Assembly (NCBI GenBank): GCA_946410505.1
Contig: CAMKAP010000011.1
Location: 1-19,155 of the forward strand
Source of the DNA: an uncultured Clostridia bacterium
GTDB lineage: Bacteria; Bacillota_A; Clostridia; Oscillospirales; Oscillospiraceae
Reading direction: 5' to 3'
DNA: 19,155 nucleotides
A program made the translations under genes and the position numbers. The notes beneath the pieces were generated by a model, which saw nothing but the letters and a program-made list of their open reading frames with translations, was not told where the DNA came from and made no database searches. Below, one piece after another: positions 16,401 to 19,155 of this stretch (within the stretch, counting starts at the first letter, position 1; the number at the start of each line of letters is the position of its first letter).

Positions 16401-16858
16401 GCATATTTGAGAAGCTGATCCTCCGACAGGCTCCCCACCGGATAGGAGGTAAAGAGCGGGTAGGTGAAGGCGTTCATGTAACTGTTGTAGGTCTGATAGA
16501 TCAAATTGAAAAACAGCGCCTTGGAGGGATATTTCTCCGAGCCGTCCAGTGTGGAGTGCTCGAACACATGGGGAAGCCCGGTGTTATCCACCGCGCGGGT
16601 GAAGAAGCTCAGGTCGAAAACCCGGTTGGTGTCGTTATTGGCGATGTATATGAGCTGGGCGCCGGTGCGCTCGTGCTCAAAGAGGACGGCCGTGGCGCCG
16701 ACCAGGGGGAAATCGCGGCTTTCCCGCACGGTGAAGCCCTCCACCGTGTCGCCCACGGCGGGCAGCGCATCCTCGGCATATGCCGTACCGGTTCCGGAGA
16801 AGGCGGCCGCCGAGAGCAGCAGGGCCATGGCCAGAAGGATGGACAGGAATTTTTTCAT
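13448..16858 (-). CDS. Secreted M16 zinc metallopeptidase with SLH-like C-terminus
   Basis: A 1136-residue insulinase-superfamily peptidase of the M16C (presequence-protease-like) type, which degrades peptides inside a closing clamshell. Residues 1-28 form a Sec signal peptide (MKKFLSILLAMA..., cleavage near AYA-ED) without a lipobox. The inverted zinc motif HxxEH is HVFEH (97-101): zinc ligands H97 and H101, base E100. The third ligand is E197 in EGTVYSEMLGA, followed by the inactive half. The last 110 or so residues include LASYGILPGD and LSRGELAEIIMAYV, reminiscent of S-layer-homology repeats. Family members are often about 970 residues and cytoplasmic, so export and the extension are unusual. 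ATG at 16858 follows AAGGGAGCG; a longer frame to 17005 lacks support. It is transcribed from its own consensus promoter and ends at a strong terminator. Confidence 0.9.
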   Translation of the reverse strand: MKKFLSILLAMALLLSAAAFSGTGTAYAEDALPAVGDTVEGFTVRESRDFPLVGATAVLFEHERTGAQLIYIANNDTNRVFDLSFFTRAVDNTGLPHVFEHSTLDGSEKYPSKALFFNLIYQTYNSYMNAFTYPLFTSYPVGSLSEDQLLKYADYYTDSCLHPSIMTDESIFREEAWRYRLASVEDELSIEGTVYSEMLGAMDLESSARNHMMRTAFPGSLIGNESGGEPEFIPDMTWEALQDFHNTYYHPSNCIAYLYGQFEDYTAFLKLLDEAFAPYEKREFSFEDPDYTPLAGDVEESFAFPVEAGANTENRSAVYYTFVCPGVKADPQAEMILNTLTDLLADDASPLMQGLKKALPSGSFSTYIETEGPEDAVIFYAGNVNAEDAPVFRETVDAALAEVAEKGFSQELVDSVMSSLSLSMKLTGEGEDVGVDLISQIAYSHAASGNPFDYMDYVDALEKLDDWNQQGLYRDAVSGQLLGSAVTALVSTYPQPGLREELDAALAEKLAGIKAAMSEEELHALVEASNAEDEEDDASEYVSALQVVTTASLPEEMREYTITDETGEDNVRRITAEAGVDGVSQVVLLLDASGLPQEDIHWFALYTALLGEMDTARHSREELAALTGRYFYNGEIRLSLLKNYGTDEYRPNLRAGWIAGDEDLEEGYELLYELLYETSFDDSETLLGLIRQNKAALKSDINSAPYNPMLYRAFANTSPLYAYYYYFNFLDYYAFLEEAERTIEESPETVAAKLEEIQSFFHNRTNAVAACAGSEESLAVNAPLADAFLEKLDANPVETQEYRFEPCAASEALVVDSSVQYNGVVSSFEQAGLEDYSAEQDAVAALITDSYLYPMLRDQYGVYSVFHGFVEDGGPYIITYRDPNVAESFAVLDGLADYVQELDMDQETLDGYILSAYNAYAKPEGELSGAVSAILSRLTEEPEDLKLQHMRELKALTPETLQNYAAAYAALLSNGVRFTAGGAGAIAANSDLYDVTLNPFGSVDTSQVGFSDLPEDHEHYEAVRFVFENMLMAPKTEDAFGADDEALTGELAAVLYALIGGDAADQEGAVETLASYGILPGDVSADTVLTGAAAEEILSAFSEAAELPYEASGAEDAPLSRGELAEIIMAYVSPLM

Positions 16859-16901
16859 CACAATCGCTCCCTTTACTGCGTTAGTTTGCTGATGATGTTT
16901 T

Positions 16902-16930
16902 ATTTTATGCGCCGCGGCGCACCGTGTCAA
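16902..16930 (-). promoter_or_regulatory. Consensus sigma-A promoter of the M16 gene with a palindromic spacer
   Basis: On the minus strand: -35 TTGACA (16925-16930), 17-base spacer, -10 TAAAAT (16902-16907). The spacer contains the perfect 14-base palindrome TGCGCCGCGGCGCA (16908-16921), a possible operator. Confidence 0.85.
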
Positions 16931-16941
16931 GAAAAGAGGCG

Positions 16942-16972
16942 TAAAAAACCGGGAGCGGATGCTCCCGGTTTT
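16942..16972 (-). terminator. Terminator upstream of the M16 promoter
   Basis: A 12-bp stem (16945-16956 with 16961-16972, core CCGGGAGC/GCTCCCGG) with loop GGAT. The stronger T run (TTTTTTAC) is on the minus strand, so it would stop minus-strand transcripts coming from the MscS gene or from the foldback element. Confidence 0.8.
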
Positions 16973-17049
16973 CACTGTGCAGACAATGGAAGAAGAAGGA
17001 TACATTATTCTCTGGCGTGTTCACAAGCATTTGCCTGCGCAATGCGCCC

Positions 17050-17476
17050 CCCATTCTTTCTTTTTGGAGCTTGCCCAAAAAGAAAGAACGCGCCGCGCCC
17101 GGTGTAAGAAAGAAAAAGGCGCTTGTCAGAGAGGGGAACACATGATCTGAGCGTGGGTCGCCGCCGTCCGAATGTTGGCATACGCGGTGCGCCCAGGTGT
17201 CCGCTGCCGCTATGGGGTACAGATCGCAGCACGCAGAAGCACCACACGGCGGCTCGACGGCTTGAAACAACCCTCCCGGCGAGCCGCGGCCCGGAGCGGG
17301 CAGCTTCCTTCGTCAGGAGTACCGGGGAGCGGCAGCGGTATGCGGAGCCAGCAGCTACGCGTATCTGCTTTAGCGGCGACCCACGCTCAGACCTTGTGTC
17401 GCCCATTTTGACGAGCGTCCTTTCTCTTTGGAGTACAAGAACCGTTTCTCTTTCCGCAAGAGGAAAGAGAAATGGG
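17050..17476. repeat. 427-bp non-coding foldback element with hairpin-tipped ends
   Basis: The two halves are imperfect inverted copies of each other about a centre near 17269. Ends: CCCATT (17050) and AATGGG (17471-17476). Left tip hairpin: 14 bp, 17054-17067 with 17075-17088. Right tip hairpin: 11 bp, 17445-17455 with 17462-17472. The best inverted pair is 19 bp, TCTGAGCGTGGGTCGCCGC at 17146-17164 and its complement at 17373-17391. Nested inside are 17180-17186 with 17358-17364, 17201-17211 with 17328-17338, 17216-17220 with 17319-17323, 17236-17240 with 17303-17307, and 17249-17256 with 17280-17287. No credible protein is encoded. It could be a mobile foldback or MITE-like repeat, or the gene of a long structured RNA; the sequence alone does not decide. 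Confidence 0.75.
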
Positions 17477-17542
17477 TCTTGATAACCGCAACTTGCCGCC
17501 TCTGAGCAGATGGACAAATACTAATGCTTTATCAACAACTTG

Positions 17543-17573
17543 AAAGCCGGGAGCTCCCGCTCCCGGCTTTTTC
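17543..17573 (+). terminator. Terminator-like hairpin after the MscS gene, T run on the plus strand
   Basis: A 12-bp stem AAAGCCGGGAGC/GCTCCCGGCTTT (17543-17554 with 17559-17570) with loop TCCC, then TTTTTCG on the plus strand. The minus strand has no good T run after the hairpin, so it fits plus-strand transcripts leaving the foldback element better than the MscS gene. Confidence 0.65.
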
Positions 17574-17593
17574 GATTTTGTGTGTTTTTTCGC

Positions 17594-18394
17594 CTACTTT
17601 TCCACAATGTGGACGTTGACGTGCTCATAGCTGAACTTGACGCCCTTGGCGGCAAAGCTCTCGCGCACGTTCTCGTTGAGGTTGAAGTACACGTCCCAAT
17701 AATCGGCGTTCTTGCACCAGACGCGCACCACGTACTCCACGGTGCTGCCCTTGTACTCCAGCAGACGGACGAAGGGGGCGGGATCGGAGAGGATGCGCTC
17801 GTCCTTGGCGATGGCGTCGAAGATGGCGGCCTTCACGTCCTCGGTGGGGCACTCGTAGGAGGCGGTGAAAGTGCGGTCCACACGGCGCACGGGCTCGCGG
17901 CTGAAGTTGTTGACGGCGGAGCCGGTCACATCGCTGTTGGGGATGGACACGGCCACGTTATCCAGCGTGTCCAGCTGGGTGTAGAACAGGCCGACGGCCT
18001 TGATGACGCCGGTCTTGCCGGCCACTTCCACGAAATCGCCGGTGGTGAAGGGCTTGGTGATGAGCAGGGTGATGCCGGAGAAGAGGTTGGACATCACGTT
18101 CTGCACGGACAGGGACAGCGCAACGCCTGCGACACTGACCAGAGCCACCAGAGACGTGGTGTTGATGCCGAGGGCATTGGCCACGATGATGACCGTCAGC
18201 ACCCACAGCAGCGTCCGGACGGCGGAGTTGATGTAGTGGCGCAGGGTATTGTCCATCCTGGCGTTCTTATTGAGGATCTTGTCCACAATGTTGGTGACGA
18301 CCTTGATGGCGATAATGCAGACCAGCAGGGTCAGCAGCGCGGAAACCAGGGCGCTGACCGAGCTGATGCCCATGGATTGAAGAACAGCATTCAT
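17594..18394 (-). CDS. MscS-type small-conductance mechanosensitive channel
   Basis: Opens under membrane tension to release solutes on hypo-osmotic shock. It has 266 residues, close to E. coli MscS (286). Hydrophobic helices lie at about 8-33, 56-76 and 80-112. The pore helix and junction region read VSVAGVALSLSVQNVMSNLFSG (87-108). The beta domain has TKPFTTGDFVEVAG (113-126), the LDTLDNVAVSIPNS segment (141-154) is the family hallmark, and a cytoplasmic vestibule domain follows. ATG at 18394 has AAAGGAG upstream at about 11 bases. The gene has its own promoter in the 89-base gap after ruvX. Confidence 0.92.
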   Translation of the reverse strand: MNAVLQSMGISSVSALVSALLTLLVCIIAIKVVTNIVDKILNKNARMDNTLRHYINSAVRTLLWVLTVIIVANALGINTTSLVALVSVAGVALSLSVQNVMSNLFSGITLLITKPFTTGDFVEVAGKTGVIKAVGLFYTQLDTLDNVAVSIPNSDVTGSAVNNFSREPVRRVDRTFTASYECPTEDVKAAIFDAIAKDERILSDPAPFVRLLEYKGSTVEYVVRVWCKNADYWDVYFNLNENVRESFAAKGVKFSYEHVNVHIVEK

Positions 18395-18426
18395 AGCAGG
18401 AGCATCTCCTTTCAGTTGATACTGTT

Positions 18427-18455
18427 ATCATACAAAAGTTTTGTCAGGAAGTAAA
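18427..18455 (-). promoter_or_regulatory. Sigma-A promoter of the MscS gene
   Basis: On the minus strand: -35 TTTACT (18450-18455), 17-base spacer, -10 TATGAT (18427-18432), about 33 bases before the start codon at 18394. Confidence 0.7.
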
Positions 18456-18483
18456 CGACTTTTTCTTGTAATCTCTCGCCGAT

Positions 18484-18897
18484 TTATCGCAGGCTCCCCA
18501 GATAGCCCTCCAGAATGAGGCTTGCGGCCACGGCGTCCACGCTCTTACGGTGCAGACGCTCCCGCTTGCCGGCCGCGTGCAGGATGGCGTGAGCCTCGAT
18601 GCTGCTGCGCCGCTCATCCCAGAGCACCACGGGCAGACCGGTCTCCGCCTCCAGAAGCGCCTTGAACTCCCGGCTCAGCGCGGCCCGGGGGCCCTCCGTT
18701 CCGTCCATGTTTTTCGGCAGCCCCAGGACCAGGGTGCCCACGTCCCGCTTCTTTGCCTCCTCGGCGATGCGCGTGACCGCCCGTTCCCGGTTCCACTCCT
18801 GCATGGTCCAGGCTTCGCCCGCGATGAGCCCTAACAGGTCCGAGACCGCAAGGCCGATGCGCTGGTCACCGTAATCAATTGCCATAATCCGTGACAT
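18484..18897 (-). CDS. ruvX: RuvX/YqgF RNase-H-fold nuclease
   Basis: A 137-residue protein of the YqgF/RuvX family, linked to processing of pre-16S rRNA 5' ends and, in some reports, to Holliday junctions. Motifs: MAIDYGDQRIGLAVSD (5-20, acidic D8), LVLGLPKNMDGTEGP (56-70), VLWDERRSSIEA (91-102, acidic E95) and KSVDAVAASLILEGYL (118-133, acidic D121). These acidic residues match the metal-binding set of the fold. The start ATG at 18897 has only a weak AGAGG site. Its usual partners in Firmicutes (alaS, yrzL) would lie upstream, towards or past the window end, but only non-coding repeat-like sequence is seen there. Confidence 0.92.
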   Translation of the reverse strand: MSRIMAIDYGDQRIGLAVSDLLGLIAGEAWTMQEWNRERAVTRIAEEAKKRDVGTLVLGLPKNMDGTEGPRAALSREFKALLEAETGLPVVLWDERRSSIEAHAILHAAGKRERLHRKSVDAVAASLILEGYLGSLR

Positions 18898-18993
18898 AAG
18901 AAACCTCTTTTCAAGTAACTATAATAGTGATGATCACCTGGCGAAACGGATGTGTTTCTTCTCGACCGCTCGGAGGCGGTCAGCTGCGGTTTT

Positions 18994-19155
18994 CAGGAAA
19001 CCTTTCTTTCCTTTCGCGGAAAGAAAGGTTTCCTGCCCTTCAAAGAAAGGCGACAAGGGGAAGTTGCCCACCTCGCCGCAAATGCCATTTGCGGGCCTGT
19101 TTCACAACGGCCCGCCAATGGCGCGGCTGCGGAAATTGCGTGCCGCCTGCCTCTG
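18994..19155. repeat. Second hairpin-tipped foldback element, cut by the window end
   Basis: It begins with an 18-bp perfect hairpin: 18994-19011 with 19018-19035, loop TTTCGC. Its sequence and the next bases (GGAAAGAAAGGTTTCCTG, then CTTCAAAGAAAGGCG) resemble the right tip of the element at 17050-17476 read in reverse. Further in, 19084-19097 and 19109-19122 form a 14-base inverted pair with one mismatch, and CCGCA at 19076 pairs with TGCGG at 19127. The centre would be near 19103, so the right half continues outside the window. No gene is seen between 18898 and the end. Confidence 0.55.

Noticed and set aside
16859..17005. N-terminal extension of the M16 peptidase (49 residues)
   Set aside because: It overlaps the consensus promoter and a terminator; the ATG at 16858 begins a standard signal peptide.
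1352..17107. Very long open frames on the plus strand opposite the GH3 and M16 genes (844-995 codons)
   Set aside because: They mirror the strong genes in the opposite strand, are rich in Val, Gly, Ala and His with no recognisable domain, and arise from GC-biased third positions of the real genes.
17146..17391. SRP RNA, 6S RNA, RNase P RNA or tmRNA
   Set aside because: The size and fold invited comparison, but the conserved GGAAGCAGC-type loop of SRP RNA, the conserved core segments of RNase P RNA and the tRNA-like ends of tmRNA are not found in either strand. 6S RNA is not supported by an identifiable promoter-like bubble.
17005..17517. Open frames of 119 (plus) and 170 (minus) codons in the foldback region
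   Set aside because: Their peptides are rich in Arg, Ser and Pro without domains or ribosome sites, and the inverted-repeat structure explains the sequence better.
1..19155. CRISPR array, prophage, transposase, or antiphage defence genes
   Set aside because: No regularly spaced direct repeats and no protein with such domains were seen on either strand.

Overview
The window looks like GC-rich chromosomal DNA from a gut-type, probably spore-forming member of the Clostridia (Oscillospirales-like). The basis is AGGAGG-type ribosome binding sites, sigma-A-type promoters, a SpoIVB-like S55 peptidase, and GH3 enzymes of the permuted type known from Butyrivibrio and Ruminococcus. The lineage is inferred, not proven. 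I see no rRNA, tRNA, CRISPR array, transposase or phage gene.

Layout. At 1-973 (+) is the end of a folate/dTMP operon: a partial thymidylate synthase and dihydrofolate reductase, closed by a strong hairpin. At 1037-4225 (-) is a three-gene operon: a cytoplasmic GH3 glycosidase, a 57-residue membrane protein and a GtrA-type membrane protein. At 4446-12223 lie two paralogous GH3 enzymes on the minus strand. Both are circularly permuted and apparently held on the outer face of the membrane by three transmembrane segments. Each is transcribed divergently from its own regulator, a LysR-type protein (7587-8414) for the first and a TetR-type protein (11585-12223) for the second. Both divergent intergenic regions carry repeated operator-like sequences that fit the promoters well.

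At 12273-16858 (-) are two secreted peptidases: a SpoIVB-like S55 serine peptidase with a PDZ domain, and a 1136-residue M16 metallopeptidase whose C-terminus resembles S-layer-homology repeats. At 17594-18897 (-) are an MscS-type channel and the RuvX/YqgF nuclease-fold protein.

The main non-coding structure is a 427-bp foldback element at 17050-17476. Its two halves are collinear imperfect inverted repeats, each tipped by its own TTTCTTT/AAAGAAA hairpin, and terminators facing outward flank it. What looks like the first half of a related element runs off the window end from 18994.

How the parts may work together (inference): the permuted GH3 pair would trim glycosides outside the cell, each switched by its own ligand sensor, and the cytoplasmic GH3 would process imported glycosides. 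No transporter is visible in the window, so the substrates stay open. The strongest leads are the doubly anchored permuted GH3 pair with paired regulators and the foldback element family.
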